Below, one piece after another: positions 52,703 to 60,000 of a stretch of DNA of 60,000 nucleotides; position 1 is the first letter of the stretch, and every line of letters starts with the position of its first letter. Position numbers and translations under genes: made by a program. This stretch comes from Tubulanus polymorphus (Eukaryota; Nemertea; Palaeonemertea; Tubulaniformes; Tubulanidae), in contig NC_134030.1 of NCBI RefSeq assembly GCF_964204645.1, positions 11,966,278-12,026,277 on the forward strand, in the 5' to 3' direction. The notes beneath the pieces are model-generated. The model was not told the origin of the DNA. It did no database searches and was given only the letters and a program-made list of their open reading frames with translations.

Positions 52703-53950
52703 CTAATATTGAATACTATCTAATTGTGAATTTACAATATTTAATTGTGCGTCAGATATAATATAAATGTGCATTTTGAAATTTAAACTTCCTTTTTTCT
52801 TTTTCATAAATAATTGTATTCCATCTTTTGTATTCTGCAGCTTTTTCCCAGAACTATGTAATAAGTTATCTTCAGTTGTTCTAAAATCTACCCATAATGC
52901 AAATTTATTACCGGTATAATAGTCAATTTGATTAATATTACAATTTTTAAATGATTTTATTTTTTCATTCATAAAATGTTTTTTAATTTCTACCCATTGA
53001 AATATCATTCTCATTCCTTGACAAAATATTTTATTTGCTATTCCTTCGATAGTTATTTCTACTTTTGTTATTTCAGGATTATAATAATTGTCAACATTTA
53101 TTGCACCATTAGTATACGTTCCAATGGTAAAAAATATTAATATACCTTTAATAGATCTTCTAGGGAAGTTAATATTCTCATTAATTATTTCATCATTTGC
53201 ATTAATAGTTACAGTTTTAAATTTATCAATATAATCATATAATAATGAAAATCCTTGATTGTATTGAGTTTGAATTGTGCTAGCAATATTTTCATTAGTT
53301 ATTGTGTTATATTCTAAACATATATTCGATAATTTATAACTCATATCTTTAACAACGCTAGATAATACAATTTCATTTACAGGAGCAAATGTTATCTCAA
53401 ATATAATATCTTCTTGAATTGCGTATTTATATAAAGGTGCATTATTATTTATCAATTCAAAGTCTAATGGAATTTTATATTTGCTTCCATAAATCTTTTT
53501 AATCAAATTGTCTGTGGCACGAGTTACTACTGCATTATTGGCTTCAGATCTTAATTTATTATGGTTTTCCGATTGGATGCCTTGAAATATCATATTATTT
53601 CTATTTTCTTTAGTTAACCATAAATCTTTATAATGCATAAATAAATTATAATCATCTAATGAGAAAACTGTTTCCGGACCAATCTTTATAGTTAATTTTT
53701 TAATTAAATATCTTCCAACATTATCAACAACATAATTGTTATCATGGCCAGTTACTTTTATATCGGCTGATAAATAAATACTGTTTGGAACATAAAAAGT
53801 ATTTTGTGTTAATCGAGGGATTCTAACGTATAAAGTTTCATCGGGATTAATATTTGAAGGGTTATGAGTAATTATATGATGTGATCTTTCTGCTTTAATA
53901 GCATTAGATATTCTATGATTCTTCGAAGGACTTATATAACTCCCACTCAT
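52703..53950 (-). CDS. Major capsid protein (double-jelly-roll type)
   Basis: Open, 415 residues, complete. Conserved blocks: ETLYVRIPRLTQNTFYVPNS (~39-58), VGRYLIKKLTIKIGPETVFS, DYNLFMHYKDLWLTKENRN, IPLDFELINNNAPLY, YNQGFSLLYDYIDKFKTV, FPRRSIKGILIFF, YNPEITKVEITIEG, KFALWVDFRTTEDN and HIYIISDAQLNIV at the end. These blocks match capsid proteins I know from virus-like elements of cnidarians and other marine invertebrates. The protein would form the icosahedral shell. It is preceded by TTTTTTTGTTAAATAAATGAGT and followed closely by the integrase. Confidence 0.8.
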   Translation of the reverse strand: MSGSYISPSKNHRISNAIKAERSHHIITHNPSNINPDETLYVRIPRLTQNTFYVPNSIYLSADIKVTGHDNNYVVDNVGRYLIKKLTIKIGPETVFSLDDYNLFMHYKDLWLTKENRNNMIFQGIQSENHNKLRSEANNAVVTRATDNLIKKIYGSKYKIPLDFELINNNAPLYKYAIQEDIIFEITFAPVNEIVLSSVVKDMSYKLSNICLEYNTITNENIASTIQTQYNQGFSLLYDYIDKFKTVTINANDEIINENINFPRRSIKGILIFFTIGTYTNGAINVDNYYNPEITKVEITIEGIANKIFCQGMRMIFQWVEIKKHFMNEKIKSFKNCNINQIDYYTGNKFALWVDFRTTEDNLLHSSGKKLQNTKDGIQLFMKKKKGSLNFKMHIYIISDAQLNIVNSQLDSIQY

Positions 53951-53973
53951 TTATTTAACAAAAAAATTAATTA
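53948..53973 (-). promoter_or_regulatory. T-tract/TAAATAAATG start motif at the capsid gene
   Basis: Minus strand reads TTAATTTTTTTGTTAAATAAATG, almost the same as at the element 1 capsid gene. Confidence 0.75.
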
Positions 53974-53994
53974 TTTATTTTTTGATATCATGGT

Positions 53995-55425
53995 TTACTT
54001 GATATTTTTTGATATCATATTCACTAAACCAAAAATAATAGCACTTACAACTGTAATTAAAAATAAAATAATATGTTCAGCAGCAAAGTTAATAATGTTT
54101 CCTGCAGATTTCAATATAAAACCAACAATTGATGCAATAACTCCTGGCAATGCTGAAGCAGATTTTTTAGATAGTTCCCATAAATATTTTGCTAATTTCT
54201 TTAAACCATCCTTAACTTTATCTTGTATAGAATTATTTCCTGGAGGTTTATCTGGTTTATTGGGAGTAGGAGTAGATTTTAAAGCATTTGATATTGCTAA
54301 ACCAATTGTTGTAAATAACATAGTTACAGCTGTTAGAATTGAGAGAATTGTTATTCCTTCTAATTTAAATAATAACTTCATCCTGTCTTTTAATGATATT
54401 TCAGAATTTGGTTTAATCAACAAATCTTTAAAAATAACTTTTAATCTATTAATATTATAATCATATGATTTTAACAATAATTTAATTTCTTCTTTTTGTA
54501 ATTCTATGTTATATTCTAAATCATCTTTTTCTTTTTCTAAACGTAATTCTTTTTGCCTATATTCTATTTCATCAATTACTTGATGATCTAAATCAGACTT
54601 TAATTGTTCTATTTCTTTATTTTTATCAGTTAATTCTTTTTCTAAAGTTCTAATTTTAAAATCTCTTATACTTTTATTATGTGCAATTTTATCAGATGCA
54701 AGTCTTATACTAATAATTTCTCTAATTGCTTTATCAGAAAATATATCTAAATCTTCTAATTCTTGATCTGTTGCATCAAGTAATCCATTCGGTAAAAGTT
54801 TTTCAATTGGAACTTTATTTGATTTAAGTTTACTATTTTTGGAAGTTATATTCTGTTCAGAAGTTGTTTCTGTTTCTGATTTCTTTTTGATTATTTCAAA
54901 TAATTCATTAATTCTTTGTTTAAATACATCTATATCATTATCAGTTAATTCTTGTTTTATAACATCAGTTATTTCATTACTATTACTTATTATTTTAATT
55001 CTATCTGGATCTAATTTTCTCAAAGTTGATTTCGCTATTATTTTATTTCTATAAGTGATATCAATATAATAATCACCTTTCAAACGATAATAACATTTAC
55101 CATTATCTAAAAATTTTAATTGATCTGCTAAAAGTCCAACGTCTTTATCATTTATGTTAAAATTAGATTTTTCAATTAAATCTTCTAATTTAGGTATTTT
55201 GTTTAAATTATCTAAATCTTGTTTTACTAAATCTGGGTCTAAATTTTCAGGATTTAATTGTGATTCAGCATTTTTAATATAATCAGGCATATTCAAATTA
55301 TTATTATATTCTGGTTCATTACCATCATTAAAACTTGTTTCATCAAAATCATGTGGTTGTTCATCAGTTATGTTAGGTTCATCAAAAGGATCCATTCCAA
55401 TATCTTCTACACCTTCTACATCCAT
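53995..55425 (-). CDS. Large coiled-coil/membrane protein of the Polinton (476 residues)
   Basis: Complete. An acidic N-terminus (to ~60), a mixed region, a coiled coil (~245-320, including KELTDKNKEIEQLKSDLDHQ), a hydrophobic segment ITILSILTAVTMLFTTIGLA (~357-376), a Pro-rich linker (STPTPNKPDKPPGNNS), an amphipathic DGLKKLAKYLWELSKKSASA, ALPGVIASIVGFIL and a final membrane segment (IILFLITVVSAIIFGLV). This C-terminal order (hydrophobic, Pro linker, ALPG.I..I.....K.AG) recurs in related elements, but its function is not known. A virion or membrane-penetration component is a guess. The decayed homologue is at 27,416-29,078. Confidence 0.65.
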   Translation of the reverse strand: MDVEGVEDIGMDPFDEPNITDEQPHDFDETSFNDGNEPEYNNNLNMPDYIKNAESQLNPENLDPDLVKQDLDNLNKIPKLEDLIEKSNFNINDKDVGLLADQLKFLDNGKCYYRLKGDYYIDITYRNKIIAKSTLRKLDPDRIKIISNSNEITDVIKQELTDNDIDVFKQRINELFEIIKKKSETETTSEQNITSKNSKLKSNKVPIEKLLPNGLLDATDQELEDLDIFSDKAIREIISIRLASDKIAHNKSIRDFKIRTLEKELTDKNKEIEQLKSDLDHQVIDEIEYRQKELRLEKEKDDLEYNIELQKEEIKLLLKSYDYNINRLKVIFKDLLIKPNSEISLKDRMKLLFKLEGITILSILTAVTMLFTTIGLAISNALKSTPTPNKPDKPPGNNSIQDKVKDGLKKLAKYLWELSKKSASALPGVIASIVGFILKSAGNIINFAAEHIILFLITVVSAIIFGLVNMISKNIK

Positions 55426-55446
55426 TTATATAATAAAAAAAATTAA
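55423..55446 (-). promoter_or_regulatory. T-tract/TATATAAATG start motif
   Basis: Minus strand reads TTAATTTTTTTTATTATATAAATG at the 476-residue gene, matching 27,398-27,418. Confidence 0.7.
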
Positions 55447-56340
55447 AATTTAAAATATAATATTCCTCCTATAACAATTCCTATACAAGTTATAGGTAAT
55501 TTAGTATTTTCATGGAATTTATTATTATTATCAGTTTTAATTATATCATGTTGAATATTATCAGTTTTAATATCACTGTGTGGGTGCCGTACGGCACCAT
55601 TTTCTGTAGTATTGTAATCTTTTATTTTGGAATCATTACCCAATTTAATATTCTTAGTTTTAGTTTCTGTTGATTGAATATGTTTTTTATTTTTTTCACC
55701 TTCCATTAATTTTGGAGCAGTTATAATCTTTTTATTTATATCATTTAATCCAAATGAATTATTTATTGTTGCAGTTTTAATTAGATTATTATAACCAATT
55801 ATGTTTCCCATCTTTAATACTAAATCATTAGAAATAATTAATAGATTAGGACCTATACAATAATTAAGTCTTACATGAGATTTATCTAAATAATTTTGAT
55901 ATCTTATAATGTTTTCTGGAATCGATCTATTTTTATCATTATGTATGGAATCTTCAAATAAAACTTTGAATTGTTTCTGCGCATCGAATGAAGTGTTATC
56001 ATTTCCAATTATTTGGGATCTTGTTTCAACTTGCGCACCTAAAATACATATCAAATAAATTCTAATAGATTGATTTATTCTTTGTATACCTGATTTTGTA
56101 AAACCTTCACCATTTTCTAAAATGAAATTAACCCAACCATTATTATTATCAATTTTATAATTATGATAAGCTCCAATTCTATGCATATAATCAATTCTTT
56201 TTATTTCATACTGTTCACCAACACCTTGCAATTTACCATGCGCTCTAAAATCGGAATTAATATTTATATTAAATTCATTACATATTTTATAAAACTTGGA
56301 TATATTAATATTATTATCCAATTCTTTAAAATATAATGTT
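55443..56340 (-). pseudogene. ~400-residue conserved protein, N-terminus deleted
   Basis: 292 open residues correspond to the C-terminal three-quarters of the element 1 gene (from NNINISKFYKICNEF onward), including LICILGAQVETRSQ, FDAQKQFKVLFEDS and MGNIIGYNNLIKTAT, and ending in the membrane segment. The first ~120 residues are missing at the junction with polB near 56,342. It carries a 27-bp in-frame insertion relative to element 1 with a 16-bp GC-rich perfect palindrome (55,583-55,598). Confidence 0.65.
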
Positions 56341-56344
56341 CATT

Positions 56345-57583
56345 TTAATCTTTTTTGTAATATAACAAATCTATAGCATTTTCATCATCATAATATTCTG
56401 TTGAATATAAAGCTTCCAATGTATAATCTTTAATATTTTCACCTTTTGTCTTTGGTAATTGCATTAATTCAAATACATTTATTTTTAAATTATTAATTTT
56501 TTCTATTTTAGGAATCATTTTTATAGTTACTGGATATTGATCAATTTTATATAATGTTTCATATTTCCGATAATCTGTTATTCTACAAACATTTTCCTGT
56601 GTTGGATGTAAGCAACTAATAATTGACCATAGAAAACATTTATTATCTTCATTTTGAATATTTATTACTGCTTTTGTTGTAAACGGTAATTTGATATAAC
56701 TTGATGCTTTCATATCTTTTTCTGTTATAAAGTTTGAATCATTTTTAAACATTTTATTACTTTTTGATGTTTTATTCCTTTTTGTATTATAAACATTTAA
56801 ATCTAAATATATAATTTCGTTCAATGTTAAGCCAGAACCCTCAAAATATCTTTCTTCAATATGACGTTTAAATTCATTTAATATTTTTTCTAACTTCTCT
56901 TTTATTTGTGTTTTTGAAATTATTTCTTCAGAGAGTGTTTGAATATTATAATCCATTTTTTCTTCTGACTTTATAAAACTTACTTTCCCAGAGATACTAA
57001 TTTTTGGATATTCAACATCTGTTATCAAATCTAGTATTTTTTCTATTATTTCATTAAATTTACTATAATCTTCTATTGTTGTACCTTTAAAAAATCTAAA
57101 TATAATAGCTGCAGGACCAATTTTACTATGTAATGTTTCTAAAATTTCAATTGTATCTTTTATTTCTAGTGAATCAATATAATTTCTAACATTTTCCATG
57201 TAAGGTTTATTTGAAATGGATTTAGTTTTTGAAGTTGATTCTTTTACTTGTTGAGGTTTATTATCAAAATATTCTAATCCTAAAACATTTTTATTTAAAT
57301 TTTTATAATGTTTTTGTGATTCGAGATGTCTATTATAATTCCTTTTTACTATAAATTCATTACAAACTTCACATTTTATTTCATCCACATTCATATTTTC
57401 TAATCGTTCTTTTCTTTCATTGGAATTTTCTGGAGTTTCAAAATCTATAACATTTTTTATATGATTTGAAGATTTTTCATGTTTAGATTTATTAGATTTA
57501 TCGATGTATTTTTTACAATATTGACAATAATATTGATTTTTATTGACATTATTGTTTTCTAGTTGGTGTTCATTCTCCCCCAT
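56345..57583 (-). pseudogene. PolB N-terminal part with C2H2 fingers, truncated
   Basis: 412 open residues starting MGENEHQLEN 85 bp from the element end. Two C2H2 fingers (YYCQYCKKYIDKSNKSKH; IKCEVCNEFIVKRNYNRH), the conserved KCFLWSIISCLHP block (~315) and LPKTKGENIKDYTLEAL. It stops at ~56,345 before the exonuclease and polymerase domains, which are lost at the deletion junction. About 50-60% similar to the element 1 copy by eye, so the two elements are diverged relatives. Confidence 0.8.
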
Positions 57584-57668
57584 TTATTAGGAAAAAAAAT
57601 TACTTGTGGTGATGAGTGGTGTCTCGTACTCTCGTACTCTGATCTGAAACCCCACTTTTCTAATTACT
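57584..57668 (-). repeat. Terminus of Polinton element 3
   Basis: 85 bp between the polB start and the outer end. Minus strand begins AGTAATTAGAAAAGTGGGG and includes a tandem GAGTACGA pair. AG..CT ends are the Polinton hallmark. LINE sequence resumes outside at 57,669. The partner terminus was not found. Confidence 0.5.
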
Positions 57669-57694
57669 GATATGCTAGTATTTCATCACGTAGG

Positions 57695-58033
57695 TTAGCA
57701 TAGATCCTCACAGGTTCTACTATCACATGACATATAAACAATACTTACAAAAATGTCTTCCTCTAAATGGAAAAAATGTTTACATAGCTTTACCCACATT
57801 ATATCTGGGTGATAACTTTCAACTAATTTTAATCCTTGTTTTAGTGCAGACGGGTAAAGGAAAAGTAATCCTCCGGAATTTCTGCGTGCTTTTCTACGAA
57901 CACTTTGAAAAAACGAGTATCCATTCGGGGTTGGAAATACAGTATGTTTGCTACTCCAAGTCTCGCATAGCAAACTAAATGATTTCTCACCTGTCAGATT
58001 CTGTATCTCTGGTAATTCCAGTTTTAATATCAT
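57695..58033 (-). pseudogene. LINE endonuclease N-terminal fragment
   Basis: 112 residues: LLCETWSS (metal-site Glu), RNSGGLLFLYPSAL, and DIMWVKLCKHFFHLEEDIFV, then SIVYM. These are the first blocks of a LINE EEP nuclease. The frame ends just before the Polinton terminus at 57,668. Confidence 0.65.
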
Positions 58034-58061
58034 TTTGTCCGCTATTATTTCCCGCGTATGC

Positions 58062-58589
58062 CTATTCGGTGTTAATTCCTCCCGGTTGATTCAAACTCGC
58101 ATGCACCTGGTGTAGTACATCATTCACATTCGGGTGACCGCTATCAGCTTCATCACTGTGACGCTCGGGTGGACTTATACGCGTTGAGTTCAGGCTTGGG
58201 ACATGATCACGATGTCCGGTTTTATTTTCAGGATATTTCACATCAGACGCGCGTTCTCTGTGTTGTGAACTGGGGACGGCCCTCTGCAGACGAGTTGGTT
58301 GTCTATCATGACTGGGATGTTCATCATCGTTCCCTGTATCACCAGTGTATAACCTGTTGTTCACATACAATTTATCGCGCACAAATTGGAATTTTTGGAA
58401 CTGGCCGATGCGATGTGCGCGTGCAGATCTTATGCGCCTACGGGCGTCTGTATTCTTTACATTTCTCTCAAGCACATCGTGCACTCTTGAAGCTGGATCT
58501 TCGCCTTTTGTCTCGGGTATATCGAAAAACAGCAGATTATCTCTCATTGATCTCATTTGCAGATCCAGGACGGTATCCTTTAAGAGCAT
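58062..58589 (-). CDS. LINE ORF1 (L1-type RNA-binding-like) fragment
   Basis: 175 open residues beginning MLLKDTVLDLQMRSMRDNLL and FFDIPE, the coiled-coil-to-RRM join of transposase_22-like ORF1 proteins. VHDVLERNVKN and ARAHRIGQF follow, then a polar tail. The N-terminal part of the protein is not visible upstream of 58,589, so it is 5'-truncated or frameshifted. It binds the element RNA. Confidence 0.6.
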   Translation of the reverse strand: MLLKDTVLDLQMRSMRDNLLFFDIPETKGEDPASRVHDVLERNVKNTDARRRIRSARAHRIGQFQKFQFVRDKLYVNNRLYTGDTGNDDEHPSHDRQPTRLQRAVPSSQHRERASDVKYPENKTGHRDHVPSLNSTRISPPERHSDEADSGHPNVNDVLHQVHASLNQPGGINTE

Positions 58590-58606
58590 ATTTTCATGTT
58601 TATTGA

Positions 58607-58840
58607 TACTACATTGGCAAAAATATCTTCATAGAAACGCGCGTGGCCACCGGTTGAGTCAAGCGCAAAGCGCACGCGAGTGGTTGACCGTCGATTTTCT
58701 GCATGCGCAGATTACGCTATTTTCATGGCAATTTTCTAAAAAGAACAAAACTAACACAACACAAAAATAACACAAAAATATAGCTGCAAAGCAGCGATAA
58801 CGGGTTTTCTGCACAGTCTTAGAATCCTGTTCAACGGTGG
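58607..58840. other. Spacer, nothing recognised
   Basis: Moderately GC-rich with an AC/A-rich tract (58,745-58,780). It may be 5' sequence of the minus-strand LINE. Confidence 0.25.
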
Positions 58841-59120
58841 ATTTCAACAAAGCATTTGATAAGGCTCAACATCAGCCATTACTGAACAGGCTATTAGGAA
58901 ACAGTATCAATGATAGGTCGCCCAAATGGCACAGCAGTTATCTCTGAACGGAAACTTGTAACCGAAATCAACGGAACGCCTCATCTTGGAATGAGACTGT
59001 CTAACTAGTGGAGTCACGCAAGGTAGTATCCTAAGTCGTCTTCTGTTTAATGTCCTGACAAATGACATACACAGTAATCCAAAATATACCAGACCGAGTA
59101 AATTTTCAAAACAACCTTAA
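58841..59120 (+). pseudogene. LINE reverse transcriptase fragment (+)
   Basis: Reads VDFNKAFDKAQHQPLLNRLL, then TSGVTQGSILSRLLFNVLTN and DIHSNP, corresponding to the F.KAFD and GVTQGSILSPLLFN..ND blocks of LINE RTs. Stops lie between them. It is of opposite orientation to the LINE at 57.7-58.6 kb and belongs to a different family. Confidence 0.6.
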
Positions 59121-59151
59121 CACACTGTTCGACCAAAAACTTAATGTTCCG

Positions 59152-59457
59152 ACAAAACCACGGGTGACAAAACCAAAATTATGAATTGTCGCGGGTGACA
59201 AAACCAAAATATTGAATTGTCACGGGCGACAAAACAAAAATAATGAATTGTCGCGGGCGATAAAACCAAAATAATGAATTGTCGCGGGCGATAAAACCAT
59301 AATAATGAATTGTCGCGGGCGTTAAAACCAAAATATTGAATTGTTGCGGGCGATAAAACCAAAATAATGAATTGTCGCGGACGACAAAAACAAACTATTG
59401 AATTGTTGCGTGCGACAAAACCAAAATAATGAATTGTCGCGGGCGACAAAACCAAAC
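59152..59457. repeat. 31-bp minisatellite, about 10 units
   Basis: Imperfect tandem units of GAATTGTCGCGGGCGACAAA followed by ACCAAAATAAT. Because 31 is not a multiple of three but the unit lacks stops on the minus strand, it creates a spurious 104-codon open frame there. Confidence 0.9.
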
Positions 59458-59530
59458 TAGGGGTCCAGGGACACCATGCTCACTTGGGCAGTGGTTTAAA
59501 ATGCTCAACAATCTAACAATTTCAATACAT

Positions 59531-60000
59531 AACGCCCTCTAGTGACCATATACAAAAACCAATGACCTTGAAACCCACCACAATCATAGAACATGTGAGC
59601 AGCTATGATTTTGTAATTGATTGTGATAACAAAATATGCCTCGTTACCAATTTAATATGGAAATACTAAGTTATTCTACTATTCAACGCCCCCTGGTGAC
59701 CATATGCAAAACCCAATGACCTTAAAACCCACCACAATCGTAGTACATGTCATGAAATAGAACTTTGCAATTGATCATAGTAACAAAATATGCCTAGGTA
59801 CCAATCTAATAAGGAAATACTAAGCCATTCTACTATTGGCCCCCTGGTGACTATATGGAATAACTAATGTCCTCAAAAACTCAACACAATCATAGACGAC
59901 GTCATGAACTACAACTTTGCAATGGATCATGGTAACAAACTATGCCTAGGTACCAATCTAATAAGGAAAAAATAAGCTTTTCTACTATTCAACGCCCCCT
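59531..60000. repeat. ~153-bp satellite, three units and the start of a fourth
   Basis: Units start at 59,531, 59,685, about 59,838 and 59,991, each opening with a variant of AACGCCCCCTGGTGACCATA and containing AACAAAATATGCCTAGGTAC. The array continues past the right edge of the window. Confidence 0.85.

Larger units (their letters stand above)
51768..57668 (-). mobile_element. Polinton-like element 3
   Basis: From the terminus at 57,668 (AGTAATTAG..., minus strand): PolB N-terminus, the C-terminal part of the ~400-residue protein, the 476-residue protein, the capsid and the integrase, all on the minus strand. A deletion joins polB to the ~400-residue gene near 56,342. The left part, including the integrase C-terminus and presumably the ATPase, is replaced by the gypsy-class element. 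The remaining genes are open, so this is the youngest of the three copies. Confidence 0.85.
57669..58606 (-). mobile_element. LINE 5' part, cut by Polinton element 3
   Basis: Minus-strand LINE ORF1 (58,589-58,062) followed by the start of the endonuclease (58,033-57,695), which ends abruptly at the Polinton terminus. It resembles the LINE family at 37.9-41.2 kb and has the same orientation. Confidence 0.65.

Noticed and set aside
54839-55054. Plus-strand open frames opposite the 476-residue gene and the capsid start (also 53,915-54,460)
   Set aside because: Antisense shadows of conserved genes in low-complexity AT-rich DNA.
59141-59455. 104-codon minus-strand open frame and a CRISPR-like look of regular repeats
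   Set aside because: The frame is a by-product of stop-free 31-bp tandem units, and there are no unique spacers between repeats.

Overview
This window is animal (metazoan) nuclear DNA, most likely from a marine invertebrate; the exact lineage cannot be fixed from the sequence. The evidence is GT/GC-AG introns, CR1/L2-like and other LINEs, a mariner-type transposon, a gypsy-class retrotransposon with an envelope gene, satellite-like tandem repeats, and several very AT-rich Maverick/Polinton-like (virus-like) DNA elements. It is a nest of mobile elements lying in and beside degenerate host-like exons. No rRNA gene, intact tRNA gene or CRISPR array is visible.

Layout. 1-0.9 kb: three exon-like blocks of an unrecognised minus-strand gene. 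1.7-5.8 kb: a decayed CR1/L2-like LINE (+). 5.8-13.4 kb: old repeat DNA with a dead DDE transposase (-), a LINE RT fragment (-), a 91-bp-arm foldback and a diverged tandem duplication of about 3 kb. 14.7-17.5 kb: a spliced, partly frameshifted minus-strand gene resembling a Crypton-type tyrosine recombinase, with a tandem exon duplication. 17.5-31.5 kb: Polinton-like element 1 (+), with a protein-primed PolB fused to C2H2 fingers, a set of small conserved proteins, a jelly-roll capsid and a zinc-finger protein; a mariner sits inside polB. 31.8-37.3 kb: element 2 (-), an internally deleted relative that keeps the packaging ATPase, the integrase C-terminus and the small-protein cluster. 37.3-41.2 kb: a LINE (-) interrupted by a probable solo LTR. 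41.2-43.3 kb: mostly unexplained. 43.3-51.6 kb: a gypsy-class element (-) with gag, protease, pol with chromodomain, and an F-type envelope. 51.7-57.7 kb: Polinton-like element 3 (-), whose integrase, capsid and 476-residue structural-type genes are open, though polB is truncated. 57.7-58.6 kb: ORF1 and the start of the endonuclease of a LINE (-) cut by element 3. 58.8-60 kb: an RT fragment, a 31-bp minisatellite and a satellite of about 153 bp.

How the parts work together. The Polinton-like gene set (PolB, integrase, FtsK/HerA-type ATPase, double-jelly-roll major capsid, penton-like protein, membrane proteins) is the outfit of an integrating virus-like element. Nearly every gene in all three copies starts at a shared motif, a T6-8 tract followed by TAAATAAATG or TATATAAATG, reminiscent of poxvirus late promoters; this is the most interesting system-level signal here. 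The three copies are at different stages of decay and record a history of mariner, gypsy and LINE insertions, deletions and tandem duplication.
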